DNA of 64,000 nucleotides from Caulobacter sp. CCUG 60055 (GCF_022750545.1 NZ_PUIC01000004.1:62001-126000), one strand, 5' to 3'; counted from the first letter of the stretch, positions 43,727-52,270 are shown. The notes: a model not told the origin generated them from the letters alone. Translations and numbers: made by a program.

Positions 43727-44572
43727 GTGGAGACCGCAAACATCGTGACCGCTCTGGCTGAACGTCCGGCGACCCGTTTCACCGCGGACGACGCGCTGAA
43801 GGCGTCGGCGTCATTCTGGTACGCGACCGCCCTGATCGGGCAGGTCGCCTTCGCCCTCTATGTCGTCGCCTTCTACGGCCAGGCGGCCGCGCACGGGCGG
43901 TTCGAGAACTGGAACCATGTGCTGGTCGGCGGCTATGTGCGCGGCGGCGCGATCGGTAACGGGGCCCTGGCCGCGCACCTGCTGCTGGCGGTGCTGGTCA
44001 CGCTGGGCGGGCTGCTGCAGTTGCCGTCGCGACTGCGCGCCCGGCTGCCGGCCCTGCACCGATGGAACGGGCGGCTCTATCTGTCGCTGGCGGCGATCGC
44101 CACCCTGACCGGCCTCTTCGCGGTGTGGACGCGCGGCACGGCCGGCGGGCCGCTCATGCGCGTGGGCATCAGCCTCAACGGCGTCCTGCTGATCGGCGCG
44201 GCCTGGCTGGCGTGGCGGTTCGCGGCGGCGCGGCGCTTCGACCTCCATCGCCGCTGGGCGCTGCGGGCCTTCGTCCTGGTCAGCGGCGTGTGGTTCTTCC
44301 GCGTCGGCCTGATGGCCTGGATGCTGATCAACCAAGGACCGGCGGGGGTGGGCGACGATTTCGACGGCCCGTTCGTCCGCTTCTGGGCGTTCGGCTGCTA
44401 CCTCGTCCCGCTGGCCGTGCTCGAACTCTACCTGCGGGCCGGCGAGCGCACGGCGCCGAAACCGGCCAAGGCCGCCATGGCCGTCGCCCTGACGGCCTCG
44501 ACCCTGGTCATGGGCGCGGGCGTCGCCGGGGCGGCCTTCGGCATGTGGCTGCCTCACCTGGGCGGCCGCTGA
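43727..44572 (+). CDS. DUF2306 multi-pass membrane protein
   Basis: A 281-residue membrane protein with about seven hydrophobic segments. The core LHRWNGRLYLSLAAIATLTGLFA and the loop RFDLHRRWALRAFVLVSGVWFFRV match DUF2306, a family with conserved His residues in HR(W) motifs and possible heme-related function. The biochemical role is unknown. GTG 43727 is used as the start but has a weak ribosome site; GTG 43745 is an alternative. It is divergent from the AraC gene. Confidence 0.82.
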   Translation: METANIVTALAERPATRFTADDALKASASFWYATALIGQVAFALYVVAFYGQAAAHGRFENWNHVLVGGYVRGGAIGNGALAAHLLLAVLVTLGGLLQLPSRLRARLPALHRWNGRLYLSLAAIATLTGLFAVWTRGTAGGPLMRVGISLNGVLLIGAAWLAWRFAAARRFDLHRRWALRAFVLVSGVWFFRVGLMAWMLINQGPAGVGDDFDGPFVRFWAFGCYLVPLAVLELYLRAGERTAPKPAKAAMAVALTASTLVMGAGVAGAAFGMWLPHLGGR

Positions 44573-44583
44573 CCGCGCGGCGG

Positions 44584-45243
44584 CTAGGCGCGCAGCAGGC
44601 GCAGCACCTCGTGCAGGCTCTCGGCGATGTGCACGCACTTGGCGTGCATCTCCTCGGTGGGATCGAGCAGGTCGGGCACCATCACCGTCATCATGCCGGC
44701 GGCGTGGGCGGCGCGCACGCCGTTGTGCGAATCCTCCAGCGCCAGGCAGCGGACGGGATCGACGCCCAGGGCGGCGGCGGCCTTGAGGAAGGGCTCCGGG
44801 TCCGGCTTGCCGCGAACGACGTCGTCGCCGGTGATCAAAAGGTCGAACCGCTCCAGCACCTCGGCCTGGCCCAGGTGGGCCACCGCCGACCGGCGGCCGC
44901 TGGAGGTCGCCACGGCGCGCGGCAGGCCCAGGCCGTCGAGATGGTCGAGAACCTCGACGACCCCCGCCTTCAGCGTCATCTCCTCGGCGATCAGGGCGTC
45001 GGCGTCGGCGCGCACCACGTCGAGAAAGGCGGGGACCGGAAAGTCGGCCCCGAAGTTCGCGGCCAGGGCGGCGCGGATGGCGGTTCCGGGCAGGCCGGTC
45101 AGGCCGCGCACGAAGGCGTCGTCGATCTCGACCGCGAAGGCCGGCCCGGCGCGCATCAAGGCGATGCGATAGAGGCCCTCGGTGTCGAGCAGCAGGCCGT
45201 CCATGTCGAAGACCACGGCGGCGATCGGCCGGGGAAACGCCAT
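44584..45243 (-). CDS. HAD family hydrolase (phosphatase/phosphorylase type)
   Basis: A 219-residue HAD phosphatase. The nucleophile and acid Asp13/Asp15 lie in VVFDMDGLLLDTE. The cap domain (about 20-90) is of the beta-phosphoglucomutase type. Motif II Ser/Thr lies in ATSSGRRS and motif III/IV in GKPDPEPFLKAA and CLALEDSHNGVRAA. The substrate may be a sugar phosphate. It overlaps the serB stop by one base (TGATG) and so follows it in one transcript. Confidence 0.9.
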   Translation of the reverse strand: MAFPRPIAAVVFDMDGLLLDTEGLYRIALMRAGPAFAVEIDDAFVRGLTGLPGTAIRAALAANFGADFPVPAFLDVVRADADALIAEEMTLKAGVVEVLDHLDGLGLPRAVATSSGRRSAVAHLGQAEVLERFDLLITGDDVVRGKPDPEPFLKAAAALGVDPVRCLALEDSHNGVRAAHAAGMMTVMVPDLLDPTEEMHAKCVHIAESLHEVLRLLRA

Positions 45244-46133
45244 CAGGCCGCGAACTCCGAAGCGGCGTAGCCCTGGAAGTAGAGCAGGGCTGTCAGGTCG
45301 GCGTGGTCGACCTTGGCGTCAGCCTCGGCGGCCACCACCGGCTTGGCGCGGTAGGCGACCCCCAGGCCGGCGGCGCCGATCATCGCCAGGTCGTTGGCGC
45401 CGTCGCCCACGGCCAGGGTCTCCTCCAGGCCGATCCCGGCCTCGGCGGCCGCCTCGGCCAGGGCGGCCAGCTTGGCCTCGCGGCCGAGGATCGGGTCGGC
45501 GACCTCGCCGGTCAGCGCGCCGCCGGCCTCGATCAGGGTGTTGGCGCGAAAGACCTGGAAGCCGGCCGCCTCGGCCACGCGGCCGGCGAAGAAGGTGAAG
45601 CCGCCCGAGACCAGCCAGCACCGCGCCCCGTGCGCGGCCATGGTCCGCGCCAGGGTCCGCGCCCCCGGATTGAGGCGCACACGCTGGTCGTAGCAGAGCT
45701 GGAGATCGGCGGTCGGCAGCCCCTTGAGCATCGCCACCCGCTCGCGCAGGGCGCTTTCAAAGTCGATCTCGCCGCGCATGGCCCGCTCGGTGATGGCCGA
45801 GATTTCGGCCTTCTTGCCGGCGAAGTCGGCCAGTTCGTCGATGCACTCGACGCTGATGATGGTCGAATCCATGTCGGCGATCAGCAGGCGCTTGCGACGG
45901 CCCTCCCAGGCCTGGACGCAGACATCGACCGGCCGGCCCTGGAGGGCCGCCTCGGCGGCGGCGCGCACCGGCTCGACCGCCTCGGCCTCGGCCACCAGAT
46001 CGACGGCCCCGGCGCCGAGCGGCTTCGGCTCGCCCACGCGGACGCCGATACGGCCGAGGGCCGGAGCGACGGCGGCCACCGCGCCGGCGGCGGCGCTAGG
46101 ATCGGGACTGACGAGGGTGACGGCGAGAAGCAT
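45243..46133 (-). CDS. serB: phosphoserine phosphatase
   Basis: SerB of 296 residues, last step of serine synthesis. An N-terminal ACT-like region (1-80) precedes the HAD catalytic part. The nucleophile is Asp87 with Asp89 in IADMDSTI, Ser in WLVSGGFTFF, and the acidic motif GDGANDLAMI. FRANTL and VAYRAKP are typical SerB segments. It is translationally coupled to a second HAD gene. miaA is divergent, 131 bases away; nothing distinctive was seen in that gap. Confidence 0.96.
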   Translation of the reverse strand: MLLAVTLVSPDPSAAAGAVAAVAPALGRIGVRVGEPKPLGAGAVDLVAEAEAVEPVRAAAEAALQGRPVDVCVQAWEGRRKRLLIADMDSTIISVECIDELADFAGKKAEISAITERAMRGEIDFESALRERVAMLKGLPTADLQLCYDQRVRLNPGARTLARTMAAHGARCWLVSGGFTFFAGRVAEAAGFQVFRANTLIEAGGALTGEVADPILGREAKLAALAEAAAEAGIGLEETLAVGDGANDLAMIGAAGLGVAYRAKPVVAAEADAKVDHADLTALLYFQGYAASEFAA

Positions 46134-46264
46134 GGCGCGGGGTTAGCCCGCAATGACGCGTGCGATCAACTGCTCATCCCCGCGCCGGCCGACAGACCGG
46201 CTTTATTCCTGCACGGCGCCGCGAGGTTGGCTAAAACCGTCCGGCGCCGCCAACCCGCCGGCCC

Positions 46265-47221
46265 ATGGACCCGACACCCTTGAACGCACCCACCGTCCTT
46301 CTCATCGCCGGCCCCACCGCCAGCGGCAAGTCCGCCCTGGCGCTGCGGGCGGCCGAGGCCGTGGACGGCGAGATCGTCGGGGCCGACGCCTTGCAGATCT
46401 ATCGCGACCTGCCGCTGCTGTCGGCCCAGCCCTCGGCCGGGGAGCTGGCCCGCGTCCCGCACCATCTGGTCGGGACTGTCGACGGCGCCGACGGCTGGTC
46501 GGTCGGCCGCTGGCTGACGGCGGCGACCGCCGCCCTGGCCGACATCGCCGCCCGCGGCCGCCCGGCCGTGGTGGTCGGCGGCACCGGGCTCTATTTCCGC
46601 GCCCTCACCCAGGGGCTGGCCGAGATCCCGGCCGTGCCGCCCGAGGCGCGCGAAGAGGCGGCCCGCACCTTCGACCTGCTGGGCGAAGACGCCTTTCGCG
46701 CCGCCCTCGCCGACCGCGACCCGGCGGCGGCGGCCCGCATCGCGCCCGGAGACCGCCAGAGGCTGTCGCGCGCCTTCGAGGTGGCCCTGGCCACCGGCCG
46801 GGCCCTCAGCGACTGGCAGGCCGACGCCGCCCCGCCGCCCCTTCCCGCCGGCGCCTGGCGGGCCGTGGCGCTCGATCCGCCCCGTCAGGCGCTCTACGCC
46901 CGCTGCGACGCCCGGCTGGAGGCGATGCTGGCCCAAGGCGTGTTGGACGAGGTGCGCGCCCTGGTCGCGCGCGGGCTCGACCCCGCCCTCCCGGTGATGA
47001 AGGCGGTCGGCGTGCGCGAGTTCGCCGCCCATCTCGCCGGCGCGCTCGCCCTCGACGAGGCCCTGTCCCTCGCCCAGCAGGAAACCCGCCGCTACGCCAA
47101 GCGGCAGGCCACCTGGCTGCGCAACCAGACCCCGGACTGGCCCCGCGTCGCCGGCCTCGATCCCGAGGCGCAATGGAGGCAGTTTTTTGCGCTGAACCCC
47201 GGCTTGACCCGCCATGCCTAG
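46265..47221 (+). CDS. miaA: tRNA dimethylallyltransferase
   Basis: MiaA of 318 residues. It transfers a dimethylallyl group to A37 of tRNAs reading UNN codons, using DMAPP from the isoprenoid pathway. The P-loop is [12 protein letters not shown] near the N terminus. [40 protein letters not shown] and the C-terminal [13 protein letters not shown] with the [14 protein letters not shown] segment are typical. It ends 38 bases before the ilv leader peptide. Confidence 0.97.
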   Translation: MDPTPLNAPTVLLIAGPTASGKSALALRAAEAVDGEIVGADALQIYRDLPLLSAQPSAGELARVPHHLVGTVDGADGWSVGRWLTAATAALADIAARGRPAVVVGGTGLYFRALTQGLAEIPAVPPEAREEAARTFDLLGEDAFRAALADRDPAAAARIAPGDRQRLSRAFEVALATGRALSDWQADAAPPPLPAGAWRAVALDPPRQALYARCDARLEAMLAQGVLDEVRALVARGLDPALPVMKAVGVREFAAHLAGALALDEALSLAQQETRRYAKRQATWLRNQTPDWPRVAGLDPEAQWRQFFALNPGLTRHA

Positions 47222-47259
47222 CGTGGCATGAACTTCAGCGTGGATTTGGAGCAAAACTC

Positions 47260-47307
47260 GTGCGCACATTCCTGATCGTACTTAGGAAGCGGCCGTCAGC
47301 GGCGTGA
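47260..47307 (+). CDS. ilvBN leader peptide
   Basis: A 16-codon ORF, GTG start and TGA stop, encodes MRTFLIVLRKRPSAA. Four of five consecutive codons (Leu-Ile-Val-Leu) call for branched-chain amino acids. It lies 98 bases before ilvB and 33 bases before a hairpin with a T tract. GGAG precedes the GTG by about nine bases. This matches the classical attenuator design and the regulation reported for Caulobacter ilvBN. Starvation would stall the ribosome at Leu-Ile-Val-Leu and prevent the terminator. Confidence 0.85.
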   Translation: MRTFLIVLRKRPSAA

Positions 47308-47340
47308 CACCCGTCACGACGTCGCCGGTCGCGCGCGCCA

Positions 47341-47363
47341 AGGCCCCTCGAGGGCCTTTTTTC
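47341..47363 (+). terminator. ilvBN attenuator terminator
   Basis: AAGGCCC (47341-47347) pairs with GGGCCTT (47353-47359) around a five-base loop and is followed by six T (47358-47363, including the last two stem bases). It lies between the leader peptide stop and ilvB. An upstream hairpin, GTGAC with GTCAC (47304-47317), could be the pause or competing stem; I could not identify the antiterminator pairing. Confidence 0.85.
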
Positions 47364-47405
47364 TTGCCCTGAACATCCCCGCCAGCCCCCAAAGCCGATA
47401 GTCCC

Positions 47406-49208
47406 ATGACCGCTCACCAGACCATCCAAGCCGACGCCGCCAGCAAGACCCGCATCATGACCGGCGCCGAGATCGTGGTGCAGGCGCTCGTCGACCAGGG
47501 CGTCGACACGCTGTTCGGCTATCCGGGCGGGGCGGTGCTGCCGATCTACGACGCCCTGTTCCACCAGCCCAAGCTGAACCACGTGCTGGTCCGCCACGAG
47601 CAGGGCGCGACCCACGCCGCCGAGGGCTACGCCCGTTCGACCGGCAAGCCCGGCGTGGTCCTGGTCACCTCGGGCCCCGGCGCGACCAACGCCGTCACCG
47701 GCATCGTCGACGCGCTGATGGACTCGATCCCGATGGTGGTCATCACCGGCCAGGTGCCGACGCACCTGATCGGCTCGGACGCCTTCCAGGAAGCCGACAC
47801 CGTCGGCATCACCCGCCCCTGCACCAAGCACAACTACCTGGTGAAGCGGGCCGAGGACCTGCCGCGGATCATCCACGAGGCCTTCCACATCGCCACCTCC
47901 GGCCGCCCCGGCCCGGTGGTCATCGACATCCCCAAGGACGTCCAGTTCGCCCAGGCGCCCTATCAGGGCCCGGACGAGGTGCGCCACGCCCACGCCTATG
48001 CGCCGCAGACCAAGGGCGACCCGGCCCGGATCGCCGAGGCGGTCGAGCTGATCGCCCGCGCCAAGCGGCCGATCTTCTACACCGGCGGCGGGATCATAAA
48101 CGCCGGGCCGCGCGCCAGCGAGCTGCTGCGCGAGTTCGCCGCCCTGACCGGGGCGCCGGTGACCTCGACCCTGATGGGCCTAGGCGCCTTCCCGGCCGCC
48201 GATCCGGCCTGGCTGGGCATGGTCGGCATGCACGGCACGTTCGAAGCCAACAACGCCATGCACGACTGCGACGTCATGGTCTGCCTGGGCGCGCGGTTCG
48301 ACGACCGCGTCACCGGCCGCCTCGACGCCTTCTCGCCGGGCTCGAAGAAGATCCACGTCGACATCGACCCTTCGTCGATCAACAAGAATGTTCGCGTCGA
48401 GGTGGGCATAATCGGCGACTGCGCCTCGGTGCTGGAGGACATGCTGGCGGCCTGGAAGGGACGTGGGCATCAGCCGAACCGCGCGGCCCTATCGGTCTGG
48501 TGGGGCCAGATCGACGACTGGCGCGCGCGCCAGTGCCTGCGCTACCGCGCCTCGGACGAGGTCATCAAGCCGCAGCAGGCCATCGAACGGCTGTACGCCC
48601 TGAGCAAGGACCGCGACGTCTACGTCACCACCGAGGTCGGCCAGCACCAGATGTGGGCCGCCCAGTTCTTCCGCTTCGAGGAGCCGAACCGCTGGATGAC
48701 TTCGGGCGGCCTGGGCACCATGGGCTACGGCCTGCCGGCGGCCATCGGCGTGCAGCTCGCCCACCCCGACGCCCTGGTCGTCGACATCGCCGGCGAGGCC
48801 TCGATCCAGATGTGCATCCAGGAGCTGTCGACGGCGGTCCAGTACGGCCTGCCGGTCAAGATCTTCATCCTGAACAACGAATGGATGGGCATGGTCCGCC
48901 AGTGGCAGCAGCTGCTGCACGGCGAGCGCTACAGCCACTCCTATTCCTCCAGCCTGCCCGACTTCGTGAAGCTGGCCGAGGCCTATGGCTGCAAGGGCCT
49001 GCGCGCCGAGCGGCCCGAAGAGCTGGACGCCAGGATCCGCGAAATGCTCGACTACGACGGGCCCGTGGTGTTCGACTGCCGCGTCGAGAAGGCCGAGAAC
49101 TGCCTGCCGATGATCCCGTCGGGCAAGGCCCACAACGAGATGATCCTGGCCGAGGAGGTCGAGGACATCGGTTCGGTGATTGACGAGGCGGGACGGAAGC
49201 TGGTTTGA
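47406..49208 (+). CDS. ilvB: acetolactate synthase large subunit
   Basis: Catalytic subunit of acetohydroxyacid synthase, 600 residues, the first common step of valine, leucine and isoleucine synthesis, using thiamine diphosphate and FAD. N-terminal domain with the TPP-activating Glu (RHEQGATHAAEGYAR), the central FAD domain (GARFDDRVTGRLD) and the C-terminal TPP/Mg domain. The metal motif, usually GDG or GDA, reads GEA in DIAGEASIQMCIQ (about residue 463). It is preceded by a leader peptide and attenuator, and followed by ilvN with a TTGA overlap. Confidence 0.97.
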   Translation: MTAHQTIQADAASKTRIMTGAEIVVQALVDQGVDTLFGYPGGAVLPIYDALFHQPKLNHVLVRHEQGATHAAEGYARSTGKPGVVLVTSGPGATNAVTGIVDALMDSIPMVVITGQVPTHLIGSDAFQEADTVGITRPCTKHNYLVKRAEDLPRIIHEAFHIATSGRPGPVVIDIPKDVQFAQAPYQGPDEVRHAHAYAPQTKGDPARIAEAVELIARAKRPIFYTGGGIINAGPRASELLREFAALTGAPVTSTLMGLGAFPAADPAWLGMVGMHGTFEANNAMHDCDVMVCLGARFDDRVTGRLDAFSPGSKKIHVDIDPSSINKNVRVEVGIIGDCASVLEDMLAAWKGRGHQPNRAALSVWWGQIDDWRARQCLRYRASDEVIKPQQAIERLYALSKDRDVYVTTEVGQHQMWAAQFFRFEEPNRWMTSGGLGTMGYGLPAAIGVQLAHPDALVVDIAGEASIQMCIQELSTAVQYGLPVKIFILNNEWMGMVRQWQQLLHGERYSHSYSSSLPDFVKLAEAYGCKGLRAERPEELDARIREMLDYDGPVVFDCRVEKAENCLPMIPSGKAHNEMILAEEVEDIGSVIDEAGRKLV

Positions 49209-49777
49209 CGTCGCCCATGCCCACAGATCAACCCGGCTCCGCCTACGACCTGTCCCACGCGGACCAGACCGAACATCGCGCCACCTACGCCGTGATCGTC
49301 GACAACGAGCCCGGCGTGCTGCACCGCGTGGTCGGCCTGTTCTCGGCGCGCGGCTACAACATCGAGAGCCTGACGGTCGCCGAGACCGACGAGCGCCTGC
49401 ACGCCAGCCGCATCACCGTGGTCACCTCGGGCACCACCGAGATCCTGGCCCAGATCCGCGCCCAGCTGGAGAAGATGGTCTGCGTGCGCGACGTGCACGA
49501 CGTCGGCCGCGACCCCCTGGGCGTCGAGCGCGAACTGGCCCTGGTCAAGGTGCGCGGCGCCGGCGCCGACCGCGTCGAGGCCCTGCGCGTGGCCGAGATC
49601 TTCCGCGCCAAGGTGATCGACACCACGCTCGAGAGCTTCATCTTCGAGGTTTCGGGGGCGCCGTCCAAGATCGACAAGTTCGTCGACCTGATGGAGCCGC
49701 TGGGTCTGGTCGAGGTGGCGCGCACCGGGGTGCTGTCGATCGGCCGGGGCGCCGAGCGCCACGTCAAGGGGCTCTGA
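49205..49777 (+). CDS. ilvN: acetolactate synthase small (regulatory) subunit
   Basis: Regulatory subunit with an N-terminal ACT domain (about 28-105, YAVIVDNEPGVLHRVVGLFSARGYNIESLTV) that binds valine for feedback inhibition, and a C-terminal domain (about 108-185). Start at TTG 49205, which overlaps the ilvB stop (TTGA) and has GGAAG six or seven bases upstream, gives 190 residues; ATG 49217 is the alternative. Coupling keeps subunit synthesis balanced. Confidence 0.96.
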   Translation: MTSPMPTDQPGSAYDLSHADQTEHRATYAVIVDNEPGVLHRVVGLFSARGYNIESLTVAETDERLHASRITVVTSGTTEILAQIRAQLEKMVCVRDVHDVGRDPLGVERELALVKVRGAGADRVEALRVAEIFRAKVIDTTLESFIFEVSGAPSKIDKFVDLMEPLGLVEVARTGVLSIGRGAERHVKGL

Positions 49778-49897
49778 AGGGGCTCCGGGGCCGCCCGCGA
49801 TCGCGCGCCGCGCCGCATGGGCGGCGATTTCGCTCCCCTCCCCGCTCCGGTCGGCGCAGTCTGGCCGGCGGGAGCCTTCAACCGGGGAGCTGAAACC

Positions 49898-50431
49898 ATG
49901 AAATCGACGCCGCTGGTCCTGACCGCGCTGGCGGCCGGGACGGTCCTGTCCGGCTGCGTGATGATCGACGCCAAGGGGCCCGACCGCGCCGTGGTCTCAA
50001 TCGACATCCACGACCGTTCCGCCGCCACCGCCGACGCCGTGCGCGAAGCCGACCTCGCCTTCGCCCGCCGGGCCCAGGAGGCCGGCATGGCCCAGGCCTT
50101 CCGTGAATACATGGACGCGGAGGACGGTTTGGTCTTCGGCGGCCCCAAGCCGCTGAAAGGGGCCGAGGCGGTCTACCGGGCGTTCGGCGGCGACGCCCCG
50201 CCGAAGGTCAGCCTGGAGTGGGCGACGACCAGCGCCTGGGGTTCGCGCGGCGGCGACATGGGCGTGACCACCGGCGACTGGAAGCGCACTCCCGTCGACA
50301 AGACCAAGCCGATCATGACCGGCCGCTACGTCACCGTCTGGCGCAAGGACGCCCAGGGCCGCTGGAAGGGCCTGATCGACATCGGCGAGGTCGACGACAA
50401 GCCGCAGGCCAACGCCGTCAACCGGCCGTAG
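49898..50431 (+). CDS. lipoprotein with an NTF2/SnoaL-like domain
   Basis: A 177-residue protein with a lipoprotein signal (about 1-20, lipobox LSGC). The mature part is of the SnoaL/DUF4440 type: a helix with DLAFARRAQEAGMAQAFREYM, DGLVFGG, then WATTSAWGSRGGDMGVTTGDWKR and YVTVWRKDAQGRWKGLIDIGE, which resembles ketosteroid-isomerase-like beta sheets. The activity is unknown. I chose ATG 49898, after which the signal peptide begins properly. Confidence 0.82.
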   Translation: MKSTPLVLTALAAGTVLSGCVMIDAKGPDRAVVSIDIHDRSAATADAVREADLAFARRAQEAGMAQAFREYMDAEDGLVFGGPKPLKGAEAVYRAFGGDAPPKVSLEWATTSAWGSRGGDMGVTTGDWKRTPVDKTKPIMTGRYVTVWRKDAQGRWKGLIDIGEVDDKPQANAVNRP

Positions 50432-50488
50432 GAACGCTCGCCCCGTCATCCCGGACCGCGGGGCGATCCGGGAAACGGCGGCGCGGCC

Positions 50489-51148
50489 TCAGTCCTCCAG
50501 CAGCTTGAGACGGAAGAACAGAGCGCCGATCACCCCGCCGACGGCGGGGGCGACGATGAACAGCCACAGCTGCTGCAGCGCCAGCCCCTGGGCCAGCACC
50601 GCCGGGCCGAAGCTGCGCGCCGGGTTGACCGAAACGCCGGTGACCTGGATGCCGACGATGTGGATCACCGCCAGGGTGATGCCGATGGCCAGCCCCGCGA
50701 ACGCGCCGTTGGCCTTGGGCCCGGTCGAGCCCAGGATGACGATCACGAACAGGGCCGTGGCCACCACCTCGAAGATCACGGCCGGCGTCAGGCCGAAGCC
50801 GCCGGGCGAGCCGGCGCCCCAGCCGTTCTGGCCCAGATGGGCGGTTCCGCCGGCGATGGCCGCCAGGATCGCCGCCCCGGCCAGGGCGCCGAGGAACTGG
50901 GCCGCCCAGTAGAGCAGCATCTCGGCGGCGGTCATCCGCCCCGCGACGAAAGCCCCCAGGCTCACCGCCGGATTGACGTGGCATCCCGACACCGGGCCGA
51001 TCCCGTAGGCCATGGCGACGATGGCGAAGCCGAAGGCCAGGGCGATGCCCAGCTGGCCGACGTGGTCGAAGCCGCCCAAGACCGCCGCGCCGCAGCCGAA
51101 AAGCACCAAGGTCAGGGTGCCGATGAATTCGGCGATGAACTTCTTCAT
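50489..51148 (-). CDS. aqpZ: aquaporin Z
   Basis: Water channel of 219 residues with six membrane helices and two half-helices carrying NPA. The first is HVNPAVSLG and the second SVNPARSFGPA, both complete. The selectivity-filter region (HIVGIQVTGVSVNPARS) with small and aromatic residues is of the AqpZ rather than the glycerol type. I chose ATG 51148 (GAGGGA upstream). The permuted ssrA gene is divergent, so 51149-51296 holds promoters of both. Confidence 0.95.
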   Translation of the reverse strand: MKKFIAEFIGTLTLVLFGCGAAVLGGFDHVGQLGIALAFGFAIVAMAYGIGPVSGCHVNPAVSLGAFVAGRMTAAEMLLYWAAQFLGALAGAAILAAIAGGTAHLGQNGWGAGSPGGFGLTPAVIFEVVATALFVIVILGSTGPKANGAFAGLAIGITLAVIHIVGIQVTGVSVNPARSFGPAVLAQGLALQQLWLFIVAPAVGGVIGALFFRLKLLED

Positions 51149-51296
51149 GGCGTAGTCCCTCTCTGACGATCCCCCACGCGCCGGCCGCCTGGGCGCCGGG
51201 CCAGGAATCAACCGACGGTAACTCAGTTCGTCGAGTCGCGTTATCAAGAAAGGCCCCGCTCTTTATCGCGAACCCGAACCGCCCTATATTGAGTTC

Positions 51297-51581
51297 GTCC
51301 GGTCGCACCGGACTATGGAGATAAACGCGCACGCAATAAGCGGACTGGACCCGGGTGCGATTCCCGGCGGCTCCACCAAACCACTTCCGGGTTATCGCCG
51401 GGAAGCATGGGGCCGATCAGCATCGACAGACGTGTAAAGGTGTTGCTTTCTCTCGGCCTGACCCACCGTTCCGGGTCTTAATCTAAATGCGAACGATAAC
51501 TTCGCTGAAGAGTTCGCCCTGGCCGCGTAATGCGGTCCGAGTGATCTCGACCTTAAAGTCCTAGGGGTTCAGATCCCTAGG
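51297..51581 (+). ncRNA. ssrA: two-piece, circularly permuted tmRNA
   Basis: Gene for transfer-messenger RNA, which rescues stalled ribosomes. It is permuted: the 3' acceptor piece comes first and ends CCA at 51378 (T arm CCGGG-TGCGATT-CCCGG then CGGCTCCACCA). About 30 bases of spacer follow, then the coding piece starts GGGGCCG at 51409. GGGGCCG pairs with CGGCTCC (7 bp with one G-U) to restore the acceptor stem. The tag frame 51489-51530 begins at resume codon GCG and reads ANDNFAEEFALAA-stop. A 7-bp hairpin (51560-51581) marks the approximate 3' end. TATATT (51285-51290) may be the -10. The ends are estimates. Confidence 0.9.
51489..51530 (+). other. tmRNA proteolysis-tag reading frame
   Basis: GCG resume codon through TAA encodes ANDNFAEEFALAA. 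With the alanine delivered by the tmRNA itself the added tag is 14 residues, AANDNFAEEFALAA. The reported C. crescentus tag, as I recall it, ends FAVAA, so the penultimate region differs by Val to Leu. The terminal LAA is the usual ClpX recognition end, and the N-terminal part is where SspB is expected to bind. Confidence 0.9.
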
Positions 51582-51769
51582 CGGGGCTCGGGGGCGCCTG
51601 GCAACAGAAGCCCCCACTTTCCCCGTCGCGTCCGCACGCTCGCCCCCCGCACCTTCCGCCGCCGCGAAAAATGATCGCGCCCCGCCTCGCGGCGTCTTTG
51701 CGGCGACCGCCCCAGAGGCTAACCTCCGCGGGTTTTCTAATCCCAGTGAAAAAGGTCCCGACACTCCGC

Positions 51770-52270
51770 ATGGCACAAGAACAGCCGCCCGAGGACCTGA
51801 TGCACTACGAGGCCATGGCGCAGGACGCGCTGCGTGGCGTCGTCAAGGCCGCGCTCAAACGCGCCGCCTCCGAGGGGATTCCCGGCGATCACCACTTCTA
51901 CATCACCTTCCGCACCGGCGCCCCGGGCGTCTCCGGCCCGCCGGAGCTCCTGTCCAAGTATCCGGACGAGATGACCATCGTCCTGCAGCACCAGTACTGG
52001 GACCTGACCCCCGGCGACACCTTCTTCTCGGTGCTGCTCAAGTTCGGCGGCCAGCCCAAGAAGCTGTCGGTTCCCTACGCCGCCCTGACCCGCTTCTACG
52101 ACCCCAGCGTCCAGTTCCTGCTGCAGTTCGACGCCCCCGAGATCGACCTCGAGGAGATCGACGAGGACGACGCGTCCGACGACGAGGCCGCGGCCGCGGC
52201 CGCGCCGGCCTCCGGCGGCGGCGATGACCAGCCCAAGGTGGTCTCGCTCGACCAGTTCCGGAAAAAATAG
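51770..52270 (+). CDS. sspB: SspB-alpha family ClpXP adaptor
   Basis: A 166-residue SspB homologue. It binds the ssrA tag and delivers tagged proteins to ClpXP. The fold segment is FYITFRTGAPGVSG, YPDEMTIVLQHQYWDL, FSVLLKFGGQPKKLSVPYAAL, followed by an acidic disordered linker (about 128-150) and the C-terminal tail VVSLDQFRKK, which in other SspB proteins docks ClpX. ATG 51770 is chosen; the upstream in-frame sequence is not conserved. It lies 190 bases after ssrA, placing tag and adaptor together, and abuts the thioesterase start (no gap). Confidence 0.93.
   Translation: MAQEQPPEDLMHYEAMAQDALRGVVKAALKRAASEGIPGDHHFYITFRTGAPGVSGPPELLSKYPDEMTIVLQHQYWDLTPGDTFFSVLLKFGGQPKKLSVPYAALTRFYDPSVQFLLQFDAPEIDLEEIDEDDASDDEAAAAAAPASGGGDDQPKVVSLDQFRKK

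Noticed and set aside
47204-47209. TTGACC as a -35 box for the ilv transcript
   Set aside because: No convincing -10 element follows at the right distance, so it was not listed as a promoter.
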